A DNA stretch of 64,000 nucleotides from Sedimentibacter hydroxybenzoicus DSM 7310 (GCF_013403245.1 NZ_JACBNQ010000002.1:1-64000); one strand, 5' to 3'; shown: positions 8,042-16,209, counted from the stretch's first letter. Program-made: numbers and translations. Notes: generated from the letters alone by a model not told the origin.

Positions 8042-9109
8042 ATGAAAAAATATATCAGCTTTACTATAATTTGTTTAATAATCATATTTGGATTAATATA
8101 TTTTACATACGGAAAAGAAATATTGAGATTGTTAGACGAAAAAAGGGTATACAGTGTAAAAGACACTCAAGAGATAGATATTTATACACTTGAAGAATAT
8201 ATGTTTTTTAATGATGGAATTATAACCTATAATAATAAAAAGATCGTTTTTCTTAAATATAATAACGATGTGGGTTGGGAAAATGAAGATGCAGAATTTG
8301 CAAAGCAAGTATTCATTGCAGATAAATATATATATAGGAAGACAGAAAATAATGTACAGGTTATAGATAAAAATAATCAAGAGTATGTAATAACTGAAAT
8401 TAAAGGCGATTTAATAAATGTTTCACGTGAAAATGATAAAACGTATATGATTTTAAGAAATGAATCCGAACATAATTCCTTGTATATCATTAATGATAAT
8501 AATGATATACTTGTAGAGAACAAAGAGTTTGATGATAAAATTACAGGTGTATCCATAAGTGACCGGTCAGAAGGATATTCGCTTATTACTATGAAATTTG
8601 ATGGAACCATTAACAATACGGTGTACTTTAATTTGTTAGATGATGTAGAACTGTGGAAGACTACAATTGAAAATGAAATATTGGTTAAGATACAAATTGT
8701 AAACAATAATGTTATAGCAATAGGAACAAATAATATTTATTATTATAATTTCAATGGAAAGCTAATGTGGAAAAACAGTATCTTCAATAAGATATTAGAC
8801 TATGAAATAAAAAAGGATGAACAAAAATTATTCATGCTGTTTGAAAAAGATGACCACAATGAATTGATTACATATAATTTTGAGGGAAAAGTTTTAGAAA
8901 TAAACAGGGTAACTACTAATGCCCGGAAATTGAAAGTTTGTGGGAATAAAATTTTTACTTATAGCAATAACTCTATATATATGCTTCATAACAACAAAAC
9001 AGATAAAATATATGAAGATACAGAAAATATTATTGTTGATTTTATAGTGGAAGGTAAGGATATCACCATATTATTTAATGATAAGATCGTACAAGGTCTG
9101 ATAAAATAG
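8042..9109 (+). CDS. Membrane-anchored DUF5711-like protein
   Basis: A 355-residue protein with one N-terminal transmembrane helix (about residues 4-23) and a long Asn/Asp/Ile-rich extracytoplasmic part. That part has repeated short beta-strand units, for example IYYYNFNGKLMWKNS and LITYNFEGKVLEIN, which suggest a beta-propeller like PQQ-repeat proteins. It resembles DUF5711 proteins of Firmicutes, which have no known function. TATAAT at 8004-8009, preceded by TGG, is the likely -10. A cvpA-type gene follows 27 bases later, so the two are probably co-transcribed and may share a cell-envelope role (inference). Confidence 0.7.
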   Translation: MKKYISFTIICLIIIFGLIYFTYGKEILRLLDEKRVYSVKDTQEIDIYTLEEYMFFNDGIITYNNKKIVFLKYNNDVGWENEDAEFAKQVFIADKYIYRKTENNVQVIDKNNQEYVITEIKGDLINVSRENDKTYMILRNESEHNSLYIINDNNDILVENKEFDDKITGVSISDRSEGYSLITMKFDGTINNTVYFNLLDDVELWKTTIENEILVKIQIVNNNVIAIGTNNIYYYNFNGKLMWKNSIFNKILDYEIKKDEQKLFMLFEKDDHNELITYNFEGKVLEINRVTTNARKLKVCGNKIFTYSNNSIYMLHNNKTDKIYEDTENIIVDFIVEGKDITILFNDKIVQGLIK

Positions 9110-9136
9110 ATACTACAGATAAAGGAGGAATATAAA

Positions 9137-9802
9137 ATGAACTATATAGATGCAGCTGTGTTGCTCATCATAGGATTTTCATGTTTTCAAGGATACAGAA
9201 GAGGCTTTATTAAAACACTTTTTGATACATTAGGGGTTATTGTCGCATTCTTTCTCAGTAAGGAATTTTATTATCTTATGGAAGATTTCTTAATGGACAA
9301 TACGAAGCTTTTTACTAAAGTACATGATTTCATTGAAACAAAATCTTCAATTAACTTTATAGAATCTGTGGATAAGCTGTTTAACGTACCATCTGAATTA
9401 CAAAACATACTTAGTAATATTATCAAGACAGGCGATTTAACACAGGCAGATACTTTTCAAGTTTTTGTTAATAATATCAGTATAATAGTAGTTAGATCAA
9501 TAAGCTTTATTATAACATTTTTAATAATATATGCCATACTTGTTGCACTGTCGAATTTAATTAACTTAATTTTTAAGCTCCCTATATTAAATATTACTAA
9601 CAGAATTTTCGGAGCAGGTACCGGATTTGTTAAAGGGATTATAATATTATACATAATTTTTGCGTTGTCATCTCCGTTGATTGGTTTTATGCAGGAGAAC
9701 GGTGTAGCTAAGGATGTATTAAGCTCCGAATCAAGCAAAATATTTTATAACAACAATATAATATTGAACTATTTATCATATAAAGGATTTTATAACAACT
9801 AG
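9137..9802 (+). CDS. CvpA family membrane protein
   Basis: A 221-residue integral membrane protein starting MNYIDAAVLLIIGFSCFQGYRRGFIKT, the typical CvpA opening with a Gly-rich turn and RRG after the first helix. Four hydrophobic segments are visible at about 6-22, 30-45, 110-145 and 165-185. CvpA relatives are needed for colicin V export in E. coli and are linked to envelope homeostasis elsewhere; the molecular role is unclear. AAAGGAGG lies before ATG 9137. It sits between the DUF5711-like gene and yedF. Confidence 0.85.
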   Translation: MNYIDAAVLLIIGFSCFQGYRRGFIKTLFDTLGVIVAFFLSKEFYYLMEDFLMDNTKLFTKVHDFIETKSSINFIESVDKLFNVPSELQNILSNIIKTGDLTQADTFQVFVNNISIIVVRSISFIITFLIIYAILVALSNLINLIFKLPILNITNRIFGAGTGFVKGIIILYIIFALSSPLIGFMQENGVAKDVLSSESSKIFYNNNIILNYLSYKGFYNN

Positions 9803-9810
9803 GAGGAAAA

Positions 9811-10404
9811 ATGAAATTAGTAGATGCAAGAGGTTTAGCGTGCCCTCAGCCTGTTTTATTAACAAAAAAAGAAGCAGACTCAGGCGAATTAAAAATAACT
9901 GTCATAGTAGACAACGATACAGCGAAACAAAATGTAACTAAATTCGGTACTAAATTGCAATACGATATTAAATCAGAAAATAAAGAGGATGGTATTTATA
10001 TTACATTATCCAAAGCGAATGAACATGAAGATATAATGGAAGCAGCAATTGTTATAGAAAAAAATAGTACGAAAAGTGGCTACGTTATAACTACTGATAA
10101 GCTTGGCAAGGGCTCAGATGATTTAGGAAAGATCCTGATGAAGAGCTTTTTGTATACATTATCTGAAACAAAACCGTATCCGGAGTTCTTGATATTTTTA
10201 AATTCAGGGGTTAAACTGACTACATTAGGATCTGATTCATTAGAAGATTTAAAGAAGCTTAATGAAGACGGAGTAAAAATTGTTTCATGTGGAACATGTT
10301 TAGATTTCTTTGAAATTAAAAGCAATTTACAGGTTGGGTCAATTTCAAATATGTATGATATAGTAGAAATTATAACTGAATCTGAGAAAACTATAACTAT
10401 ATAA
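9811..10404 (+). CDS. yedF: Selenium metabolism protein YedF
   Basis: A 197-residue two-domain protein. Residues 1-70 are a TusA/SirA-like domain with the CPxP motif (Cys11-Pro-Gln-Pro14) after DARGLA. Residues 75-197 are a DsrE-like domain with GVKIVSCGTCLDFF, containing two cysteines. This architecture is the YedF family, found mainly in bacteria that use selenium. It probably carries reactive sulfur or selenium as a protein persulfide or selenide. AGGAGG precedes ATG 9811, 8 bases after cvpA. No selD, selA or selB is in the window, so the selenium link rests on the family and on the upstream EF2568-type desulfurase. Confidence 0.88.
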   Translation: MKLVDARGLACPQPVLLTKKEADSGELKITVIVDNDTAKQNVTKFGTKLQYDIKSENKEDGIYITLSKANEHEDIMEAAIVIEKNSTKSGYVITTDKLGKGSDDLGKILMKSFLYTLSETKPYPEFLIFLNSGVKLTTLGSDSLEDLKKLNEDGVKIVSCGTCLDFFEIKSNLQVGSISNMYDIVEIITESEKTITI

Positions 10405-10416
10405 GGGGTTGATAAT

Positions 10417-10635
10417 ATGCCAATGCAATTAAATGTAGGAGATGTAGTAAAATTAAAAAAGAAACATCCATGCGGCGGATACGATTGGGAAATCTTAAGA
10501 GTAGGTGCTGACTTCAGAATAAAGTGCACAACTTGTGACAGACAAGTATGGTTACCTAGACGTGAGGTTGAAAGAAGAATTACAAAAATAGTGAGTCAGG
10601 TTGAGCCTATTGAAGATCCATCAAATAAAGAGTAA
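10417..10635 (+). CDS. DUF951 family protein
   Basis: A 72-residue protein, MPMQLNVGDVVKLKKKHPCGG, with HPCGGYDWEILR and KCTTCDRQVWLPRREVERR. These are the hallmarks of DUF951, a small Firmicutes family with a single beta-barrel-like domain and three conserved cysteines that could bind metal or nucleic acid. The function is unknown. It follows yedF by 12 bases and ends the upstream transcription unit just before the pyr promoter. Confidence 0.9.
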   Translation: MPMQLNVGDVVKLKKKHPCGGYDWEILRVGADFRIKCTTCDRQVWLPRREVERRITKIVSQVEPIEDPSNKE

Positions 10636-10671
10636 ACAGTCGTAAAAATGGGGTTAGGGCGTAAAAATGTA

Positions 10672-10700
10672 TTGACACACTATCGAAGATGTAATAAGAT
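10672..10700 (+). promoter_or_regulatory. pyrB operon promoter
   Basis: TTGACA (10672-10677), a 17-base spacer and TAAGAT (10695-10700). Transcription would start near 10707, only a few bases before the first PyrR-type hairpin, giving a leader of about 215 bases. No gene is credible in the 286-base gap. Confidence 0.8.
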
Positions 10701-10718
10701 AGTTAGAGAATTGAATAG

Positions 10719-10751
10719 CCCTTTAATCTGGCACAGAGAGGCTGGGAAGGA
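10719..10751 (+). promoter_or_regulatory. PyrR-binding RNA hairpin 1
   Basis: CCTTT (10720-10724) pairs with GAAGG (10746-10750). An internal bulge follows, then an upper stem CTGG/CTGG with two G-U pairs, and a loop reading CACAGAGAGG. This matches the PyrR recognition element (loop CAGAGAGG, then CU and AAGG). PyrR bound to UMP or UTP stabilises such hairpins and favours the downstream terminator. No pyrR gene is in the window. Confidence 0.8.
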
Positions 10752-10773
10752 TCACAAAATTATTATGAGAGTT

Positions 10774-10810
10774 AAAGCTTCCTATGCCTTGCAATGGAAG
10801 CTTTTTATTT
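10774..10810 (+). terminator. Attenuator terminator in the pyr leader
   Basis: AAAGCTTCC (10774-10782) pairs perfectly with GGAAGCTTT (10796-10804) over a 13-base loop and is followed by TTATTT. It lies between promoter and pyrB, so it must be conditional. Together with hairpin 1 it forms a standard PyrR attenuation unit. Confidence 0.8.
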
Positions 10811-10883
10811 CACTTATGCACAGAATGCCAAATTTATGCGGAGGTTAGTAAGCAAATAAATTTGATGCATTCTCCTGCTAATA

Positions 10884-10915
10884 TCTTTAAAATAGTCCAG
10901 AGAGGCTAAAAAGGA
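10884..10915 (+). promoter_or_regulatory. PyrR-binding hairpin 2 covering the pyrB ribosome site
   Basis: Lower stem TCTTT (10884-10888) with AAAGGA, upper stem TAG (10893-10895) with CTA (10906-10908), and loop TCCAGAGAGG. This is a close match to the PyrR element. Its 3' strand contains the start of AAGGAGG (10911-10917), the Shine-Dalgarno site of pyrB at ATG 10922. PyrR binding here would hide the ribosome site, so translational repression is likely on top of attenuation. Confidence 0.75.
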
Positions 10916-10921
10916 GGAAAC

Positions 10922-11848
10922 ATGTTAAAAGGTAGAAGTTTAATTGAACCAATGGATTTATCTATCGAAGAGTTAGACGAAATTTTGGATTTAGCGGATG
11001 AAATTATTAAAAATCCCGCAGATTATTCAGAAGTATGTAAAGGAAAAATACTTGCTACATTATTTTATGAGCCAAGCACAAGAACTAGATTAAGTTTTGA
11101 ATCTGCGATGCTTCGTTTAGGTGGCGGTATCATGGGCTTTTCATCAGCAGAATCAAGCTCCGCAGCAAAGGGAGAAAGCGTAGCAGACACAATCAGAACA
11201 ATTTCATGCTATGCAGACATAGCAGCCATGAGACATCCTAAAGAAGGGGCTCCCAAGGTTGCATCATTAAGTACCGATATGCCTGTTATAAATGCAGGAG
11301 ACGGTGGTCATCAACACCCGACTCAAACACTTACCGACCTGTTAACTATCAAATCCCTGAAAGGAAGATTAAAAAATTTCACCATAGGACTTTGTGGGGA
11401 TTTAAAGTTTGGAAGAACAGTTCATTCACTTATCAAAGCATTATCAAGATACGAAAATATAAGATTTATACTGATATCACCCGATGAATTAAGAGTTCCG
11501 GAATATATACGAGAAGAAATTTTAGTAAAAAACAATATAGAATTTAAGGAAGTTGAAAGATTAGAAAGTGTAATGGAAGAACTTGATGTACTATACATGA
11601 CAAGGGTTCAAAAGGAAAGATTTTTTAATGAAGCGGATTATGTAAGATTAAAAGACAGCTATATCTTAAATATGGAAAAGCTTGAAAAGGCTAAAAGTGA
11701 TATGATAATTCTTCATCCGCTTCCAAGGGTAAATGAAATATCGGTTGAAGTGGACAAGGACGAAAGAGCATGTTACTTTAAACAAACTAAGTACGGCGTG
11801 TATGTCAGGATGGCTTTATTAATGAAATTGTTGGGGGTGGAGAAATAA
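10922..11848 (+). CDS. pyrB: Aspartate carbamoyltransferase catalytic subunit
   Basis: Transfers carbamoyl phosphate to aspartate, the committed step of pyrimidine synthesis. The 308-residue length is typical. Carbamoyl-phosphate motif [12 protein letters not shown] is near residue 50, with SSSAAKGES in the mobile loop, [14 protein letters not shown] near 133 and HPLPRVNEI near the C-terminus. It is followed by pyrI with a one-base overlap (TAATG), so the holoenzyme is probably of the PyrB-PyrI allosteric type. The ribosome site lies in PyrR hairpin 2. Confidence 0.97.
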   Translation: MLKGRSLIEPMDLSIEELDEILDLADEIIKNPADYSEVCKGKILATLFYEPSTRTRLSFESAMLRLGGGIMGFSSAESSSAAKGESVADTIRTISCYADIAAMRHPKEGAPKVASLSTDMPVINAGDGGHQHPTQTLTDLLTIKSLKGRLKNFTIGLCGDLKFGRTVHSLIKALSRYENIRFILISPDELRVPEYIREEILVKNNIEFKEVERLESVMEELDVLYMTRVQKERFFNEADYVRLKDSYILNMEKLEKAKSDMIILHPLPRVNEISVEVDKDERACYFKQTKYGVYVRMALLMKLLGVEK

Positions 11849-12273
11849 TGTTAAATATAGATAGTGTAGAAAAGGGCTTAGTAATAGACCATATCGAAGC
11901 GGGAAAGGCAATGGAGATATATAAATACCTAAATCTCGATAAGATGGATTGCAGCGTTGCAATAATAAAAAATGCAAAAAGCAAGAAAATGGGCAAAAAG
12001 GACATAATAAAGGTAGAGGATAATATCAATATGGATTTAAAGGTTCTTGGATTTATTGATCCTACCATTACCATAAATGTAATTGATAACTGTTCTATAA
12101 TAAAAAAGATAAACTTAGAGCTGCCTGATGAAGTAGAAAATGTAGTAAATTGCAAGAATCCAAGATGTATTACTTCAATAGAACAGGAAATAACACATAA
12201 ATTTAAATTAACAGATAAAAATAACAAGGTATACCGTTGTGTATACTGTGATACAGCTTATGAGCAAAATTAA
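11848..12273 (+). CDS. pyrI: Aspartate carbamoyltransferase regulatory subunit
   Basis: A 141-residue regulatory chain. The N-terminal allosteric domain (1-95) would bind nucleotides. The C-terminal zinc domain has Cys-x4-Cys (NCKNPRC, near 108) and Cys-x2-Cys (CVYC, near 132), which holds it to PyrB. Presence of pyrI together with PyrR RNA sites gives both feedback inhibition and RNA-level control. The start overlaps the pyrB stop, implying translational coupling. Confidence 0.95.
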   Translation: MLNIDSVEKGLVIDHIEAGKAMEIYKYLNLDKMDCSVAIIKNAKSKKMGKKDIIKVEDNINMDLKVLGFIDPTITINVIDNCSIIKKINLELPDEVENVVNCKNPRCITSIEQEITHKFKLTDKNNKVYRCVYCDTAYEQN

Positions 12274-12279
12274 AAAATT

Positions 12280-12312
12280 GGGGGCGGTAACCTGCATTTC
12301 AGGTCCGTCCCC
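12280..12312 (+). repeat. GC-rich hairpin before pyrF
   Basis: GGGGGCGG...ACCTG-CATTT-CAGGT..CCGTCCCC forms a near-perfect inverted repeat in the 57-base gap between pyrI and pyrF, ending 10 bases before GGAGG. There is no T run, so it is more likely an RNA stability or coupling element, or an inserted short repeat, than a terminator. Confidence 0.5.
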
Positions 12313-12330
12313 GAAAATCATGGAGGAAAA

Positions 12331-13194
12331 ATGATAGTCGACAAGTTATTTGAGCATGTAAAAGAGAGAGGTCATGTTTGCATTGGATTAGACACAGATT
12401 ACAGTTATCTTCCTGAGGCATATGCAAAGCAATTTAAAAGTAAAGCTGAAGCAATATATAATTTCAACAAAGATATAATCGATGCAACCTATGATTTAGC
12501 AGCCTGCTACAAGGTGCAGATAGCATATTATGAAGCAATGGGCATAGATGGTTTGAGAGCATATTCGGACACCTTAAAATATATAAAAGAAAAAGGGCAA
12601 ATATCAATTGCGGATATTAAAAGAGGAGACATATCAAAGACGGCTGAAATGTACGCTGCAGGGCATTTTTCCGGTGATTTTGAGGCGGATTTTGTTACAC
12701 TCAGTCCATATATGGGTATAAACGACAGTATAGAACCGTTTTTAAAGTATATAAAAGAAAATGAAAAGGGTATTTTTGTTCTTGTCAGAACCTCAAACCA
12801 GGGAGCAAAAGATTTTCAATACATTAAGGATGAAAATGGATTAAATTTATATGAAAATGTTGCTGATATGGTAGAAAAGCTTGCTGAAGAAAATTTGGGC
12901 AGCTGCGGCTTCAGTTCAATCGGTTCGGTAGTAGGAGCTACAAATAACGAAGAAAGTGGATCACTCAGAAAAAGATTAAAAACATCATTTTTATTGATAC
13001 CTGGCTACGGGGCACAAGGCGGAAAGGCAGAGGATATAAAAGCGTATTTAATTAACGGAAACGGTGCTGTAGTTAATTCATCAAGGGGAATACTTTTAGC
13101 CTATAAAAAAGAGAATAACGGAGAAGATAATTTTGCCATGTATGCCCGCAATGAAGTTATAAGAATGAGAGACGATATCAGAGCAAATATATGA
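12331..13194 (+). CDS. pyrF: Orotidine 5'-phosphate decarboxylase (type 2)
   Basis: Converts OMP to UMP, the last step of the pathway. At 287 residues it belongs to the longer type 2 branch. Visible motifs are CIGLDTDYSYLP at the N-terminus, the catalytic DIKRGDISKTAEMYAAG (Lys and Asp pairs, near 97) and LLIPGYGAQGG near 225 for phosphate binding. ATG 12331 follows GGAGG by 4 bases. Fourth gene position in the operon is shared with other clostridia. Confidence 0.95.
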   Translation: MIVDKLFEHVKERGHVCIGLDTDYSYLPEAYAKQFKSKAEAIYNFNKDIIDATYDLAACYKVQIAYYEAMGIDGLRAYSDTLKYIKEKGQISIADIKRGDISKTAEMYAAGHFSGDFEADFVTLSPYMGINDSIEPFLKYIKENEKGIFVLVRTSNQGAKDFQYIKDENGLNLYENVADMVEKLAEENLGSCGFSSIGSVVGATNNEESGSLRKRLKTSFLLIPGYGAQGGKAEDIKAYLINGNGAVVNSSRGILLAYKKENNGEDNFAMYARNEVIRMRDDIRANI

Positions 13195-13320
13195 AGGGCG
13201 ACACACCCCTTATTGAAAGGGATAACCTTTGAGGGATAGGAGAAATGACGTTAGAGGAAAGGGGACACACCTCCTTTTTCGGAGATAGTCTATTAGAGTA
13301 GGAGGAATGTCCCCAATTAG
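13195..13320 (+). repeat. Two tandem copies of a GGGGACACAC repeat
   Basis: The pyrF-pyrK gap contains a degenerate copy at 13195-13257 (GGGCGACACACCCCTT...GATAGGAGAAATGACG) and a fuller one at 13258-13320. The latter begins GGGGACACACCTCCTT and ends GTAGGAGGAATGTCCCC, so its ends can pair. A third member is at 48054-48120. Both loci lie immediately before a ribosome site, and the repeat itself supplies AGGAGG-like strings. Confidence 0.65.
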
Positions 13321-13334
13321 AAGGAGGAGGCAAG

Positions 13335-14060
13335 ATGAAGGTTATTAACAGCAGGATAATAGAAAACAACTTAATTTCCAATAAAATATATAAACTTAAA
13401 GTCGAGTTTGCAGGTAGTATAATTCCGGGGCAATTTTTTATGATAAAAACCTTAGACAACTCATTTTTACTGCCCCGTCCCATAAGTGTACATGACTTTA
13501 ATCAAAATGAATTGACATTCCTGTACAGGACTGAAGGAACAGGTACTACAAAAATAAGCACGATGAGAGAAAATGATCTTATTCAGTTGTTTGGACCTCT
13601 CGGAAACGGCTTTGATATAAATGAACTGAAGTGCAAGACAGCTATAATAGGCGGTGGTATAGGTGCAGCACCGTTGCTGTATCTTTCAAAGGTGCTGGGT
13701 AAAAATGCCGATGTTTATTTGGGGTACAAAAATGATGTATACATGGATGATTCATTTAGAAAATATGCGGGTAATACGGTTGTATGCACCGAAGACGGTT
13801 GTATAGGTGAAAAGGGCTTCGTTACAGATTTTATTGACTATAATAATTACGATGCAGTCGTTACGTGCGGTCCCGAAATAATGATGAACAAAATAATTGA
13901 AAGCTGCAGAGAACATAATGTCAAATGTTTTGCTTCTTTAGAAAGAAGGATGGCATGCGGCATGGGGGTATGTCTTGGATGCACGGTTGAAACAAAGGAT
14001 GGATATAAAAGGGCATGCAAGGATGGTCCCGTTTTTTCAGCAGACGAATTGAGGTGTTAA
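13335..14060 (+). CDS. pyrK: Dihydroorotate dehydrogenase B, electron-transfer subunit
   Basis: FAD and [2Fe-2S] subunit that passes electrons from PyrD to NAD+. The 241-residue chain has a ferredoxin-reductase-like FAD domain ([17 protein letters not shown] near 73), an NAD-binding part ([13 protein letters not shown] near 105) and a C-terminal cluster motif CGMGVCLGC...C (about 212-231). The ribosome site GGAGGAGG lies before ATG 13335. Paired with pyrD one base downstream. Confidence 0.95.
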   Translation: MKVINSRIIENNLISNKIYKLKVEFAGSIIPGQFFMIKTLDNSFLLPRPISVHDFNQNELTFLYRTEGTGTTKISTMRENDLIQLFGPLGNGFDINELKCKTAIIGGGIGAAPLLYLSKVLGKNADVYLGYKNDVYMDDSFRKYAGNTVVCTEDGCIGEKGFVTDFIDYNNYDAVVTCGPEIMMNKIIESCREHNVKCFASLERRMACGMGVCLGCTVETKDGYKRACKDGPVFSADELRC

Positions 14061-14061
14061 T

Positions 14062-14964
14062 ATGATAAGGCTAATAACAAATGCAATGGGGTTGGAATTC
14101 AAAAATCCTGTTTTAACCGCTTCCGGCACATTTGGATTTGGTGAAGAGTTTTCAGAAATCTATGATTTATCAAAGCTTGGAGGAATTTGCAGCAAGGGGC
14201 TTACTCTCCGTGAAAGGCAAGGCAACAGCGGCATAAGGATATGGGAAACTCCCATGGGCATGATAAACAGTATTGGGCTGCAAAACCCAGGAGTTGATAA
14301 TTTTATAAAGTATGAGCTTCCAAGGATGAAAAGCTATAATACCGTAATTGCTGTAAACCTAGGAGGACATTGCGAGGAAGATTATTTTGAAGGAATATAT
14401 AAATTAAATGAATCAGATGTAGATTTAATAGAATTAAATATTTCATGCCCTAACGTAAAAACAGGAGGCATGGCATTTGGAGTGAAATCATCAGTTGCTT
14501 ACAATATAGTATCAAAGGTAAAAAGAATTTGTAAAAAACCCTTAATGGTTAAATTATCTCCTAATGCGGAAAGCATGTCTGAAATGGCAATTGCTTGTGA
14601 AGAAGCAGGAGCAGATGGCATCTCGCTGATTAATACGATTCAGGCCATGGCGATTGATATTAAAAAGAGAAAGCCGGTGTTTGATAATGTTTATGCCGGT
14701 TTGTCAGGGCCATGCGTGAAACCCATAGCATTGAGAATGGTTCATGAAGCAGCAAAAAACGTAAAAATCCCCATATGCGGATTAGGTGGTATAATGACTA
14801 CTCAGGACGTTATAGAATTTATAATGGCAGGTGCGACCTTAGTACAAATAGGAACAGCTAATTTTATAAAGCCGGATGCTGCCATAGACATTATTGACGG
14901 ATTAACAGAATTCATGGATAGAGAAGGTATTGATTCACTTGATGAAATAAGGGGAATAGTATAG
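14062..14964 (+). CDS. pyrD: Dihydroorotate dehydrogenase B, catalytic subunit
   Basis: FMN enzyme oxidising dihydroorotate to orotate. The 300-residue length fits class 1B. Motifs: [25 protein letters not shown] near 75, [17 protein letters not shown] near 128 with the class 1 catalytic Cys, and C-terminal GLGGI and GAT.VQIGTA for FMN phosphate. It depends on PyrK to use NAD+, which suits an anaerobe lacking respiratory quinones. Confidence 0.96.
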   Translation: MIRLITNAMGLEFKNPVLTASGTFGFGEEFSEIYDLSKLGGICSKGLTLRERQGNSGIRIWETPMGMINSIGLQNPGVDNFIKYELPRMKSYNTVIAVNLGGHCEEDYFEGIYKLNESDVDLIELNISCPNVKTGGMAFGVKSSVAYNIVSKVKRICKKPLMVKLSPNAESMSEMAIACEEAGADGISLINTIQAMAIDIKKRKPVFDNVYAGLSGPCVKPIALRMVHEAAKNVKIPICGLGGIMTTQDVIEFIMAGATLVQIGTANFIKPDAAIDIIDGLTEFMDREGIDSLDEIRGIV

Positions 14965-14978
14965 CGATGGAGGAAAAT

Positions 14979-15542
14979 ATGAGTATAGATGTGGTTGAAA
15001 TATTAAAGGAATGCGGAGCATTATTGGAAGGTCACTTTTTGTTATCATCAGGAAAACACAGTAACAGGTATTGCCAATGCGCAAAGCTTTTGCAATATCC
15101 TGACAAGTCGGAAAAAGTTATATCATTAATAGCTGAAAAGGTTAAGGACTTAAAATTAGATGTGATAGTAGGTCCTGCTATGGGCGGAATAACAGCTGCC
15201 TATGAGCTTGGAAGACAATTAGGCATAAGAGCCGTATTTACTGAAAGAGAAAACAATGTAATGACCCTACGACGTGGTTTTGAAATACATCCCGGAGAAA
15301 AAATATTAATAATGGAAGATGTTGTTACCACGGGCAAATCGTCCATGGAAACAGCAGAGGTACTCGAAAGCTTAGGAGGAGAAGTTGTTGGAATCGGATG
15401 TGTAGTTGACCGAAAATCAAGCCGGATTTCATTACCAATATACAGTGCAACAGAATTAGAATTTGAAACCTACGAGTCTGATAATTGTCCGCTTTGCAGT
15501 GACGGCTCAAAACCGATAAAGCCGGGCAGCAGAAAGTTTTAG
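14979..15542 (+). CDS. pyrE: Orotate phosphoribosyltransferase
   Basis: Joins orotate to PRPP to form OMP. The PRPP motif [19 protein letters not shown] is near residue 112 and the substrate loop [17 protein letters not shown] near 28. The frame opens at ATG 14967, but GGAGG at 14969-14973 lies inside that stretch and is well placed for ATG 14979, giving 187 residues. Last gene of the pyr operon; no T-rich terminator is evident on the plus strand after it. Confidence 0.95.
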   Translation: MSIDVVEILKECGALLEGHFLLSSGKHSNRYCQCAKLLQYPDKSEKVISLIAEKVKDLKLDVIVGPAMGGITAAYELGRQLGIRAVFTERENNVMTLRRGFEIHPGEKILIMEDVVTTGKSSMETAEVLESLGGEVVGIGCVVDRKSSRISLPIYSATELEFETYESDNCPLCSDGSKPIKPGSRKF

Positions 15543-15564
15543 AACATATGAGAACAACGGTATA

Positions 15565-15599
15565 ACGATTATAAAAATAGGGATGCGAAGCATCCCCGT
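15565..15599 (-). terminator. Terminator for the Tyr/Arg-rich gene
   Basis: Stem GGGATGC/GCATCCC (15580-15596) with a 3-base loop. Read on the minus strand it is followed by TATTTTTAT, a normal T tract. On the plus strand there is no T run, although the hairpin may still protect the 3' end of the pyr message. Confidence 0.65.
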
Positions 15600-15656
15600 A
15601 CAAATTATTCACCTAGTGTTGTGCTGTTATTGCACAATTGTTTTCCAGCCGTTAGT

Positions 15657-15938
15657 TTATTGAAAGAAGAAAGGCCAGAATAACCACCAGATTGGATTTT
15701 CACATCTGCCGTATCTGTCACAATACGGATATTGATAATACCTGTTTCTGTCATATCTTCTATCGTATCTCCGGTCGTATCTGTACATGTCATCATATCT
15801 TCCGTAATAATCATCCATGTATCGTCTATTATTGTTGAATCTTGTGTTATATACATCATACATATCTATATTATCATTCGTGTTGAATTCTTCTGCTTCT
15901 TCATAAATATGAGGATTATTGTTATAATTGTTGTCCAT
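15657..15938 (-). CDS. Small Tyr/Arg/Asp/Asn-rich protein, unknown
   Basis: I do not recognise this 93-residue protein. Residues 1-40 are Asn/Asp/Tyr-rich, and 40-75 consist of Tyr-Asp-Arg-Arg units (MYRYDRRYDRRYDR). Residues 76-93 hold two Cys and end in an aromatic, hydrophobic tail, NPIWWLFWPFFFQ. It has an AAGGAG ribosome site 9 bases before ATG 15938 and its own terminator, so I take it as real. Low-complexity Tyr-rich proteins of this kind are common in spore coats, and a sigma-K-like promoter lies upstream; both points are suggestive only. Frames on the opposite strand here are shadows. Confidence 0.6.
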   Translation of the reverse strand: MDNNYNNNPHIYEEAEEFNTNDNIDMYDVYNTRFNNNRRYMDDYYGRYDDMYRYDRRYDRRYDRNRYYQYPYCDRYGRCENPIWWLFWPFFFQ

Positions 15939-15971
15939 ATATATGCTCCTTAATATAAAATTTATATATTT

Positions 15972-15998
15972 TAATATATGTACAAATTAATAGTGTGT
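15972..15998 (-). promoter_or_regulatory. Possible sigma-K (late mother-cell) promoter
   Basis: Read on the minus strand: AC (15998-15997), 16 bases, then CATATATTA (15980-15972), which fits CATAnnnTA. It is 34 bases upstream of the Tyr/Arg-rich gene. In such AT-rich DNA the match could be chance, but I see no good sigma-A promoter in the same place. Confidence 0.3.
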
Positions 15999-16136
15999 TA
16001 CCCTACTATTTCCTTGGCAATAATAGATTGTCATCTTCGTAACAATGAAATATAGTGTTATTTAGAGTTAAATACAAAATAATTGTTTACAAATAACAAA
16101 AAAAGTATTAAATTCTTATTAGAGCATATTTAATGT

Positions 16137-16209
16137 GCTACTGTGGCGCAGCTGGTAGCGCAACTGATTCGTAATCAGTAGGTCAGCGGTTCAAATCCGC
16201 TCAGTAGCT
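16137..16209 (+). tRNA. tRNA-Thr (anticodon CGU)
   Basis: Full cloverleaf: acceptor GCTACTG/CAGTAGC, anticodon stem ACTGA/TCAGT with loop TTCGTAA giving anticodon CGT, and T arm with GGTTCAAATCC. CCA is not encoded. It reads ACG codons. Confidence 0.95.

Noticed and set aside
10648-10848. Open frame of 66 codons between the DUF951 gene and pyrB
   Set aside because: It coincides with the pyr leader (promoter, PyrR hairpin 1, terminator) and has no ribosome site or recognisable protein content.
15605-15953. Ser/Val/Ile-rich plus-strand frame and a second Thr/Asp-rich minus frame over the Tyr/Arg gene
   Set aside because: They are shifted readings of the same GATAC/CGATAC-type repeats; only the 15657-15938 minus frame has a ribosome site and terminator.
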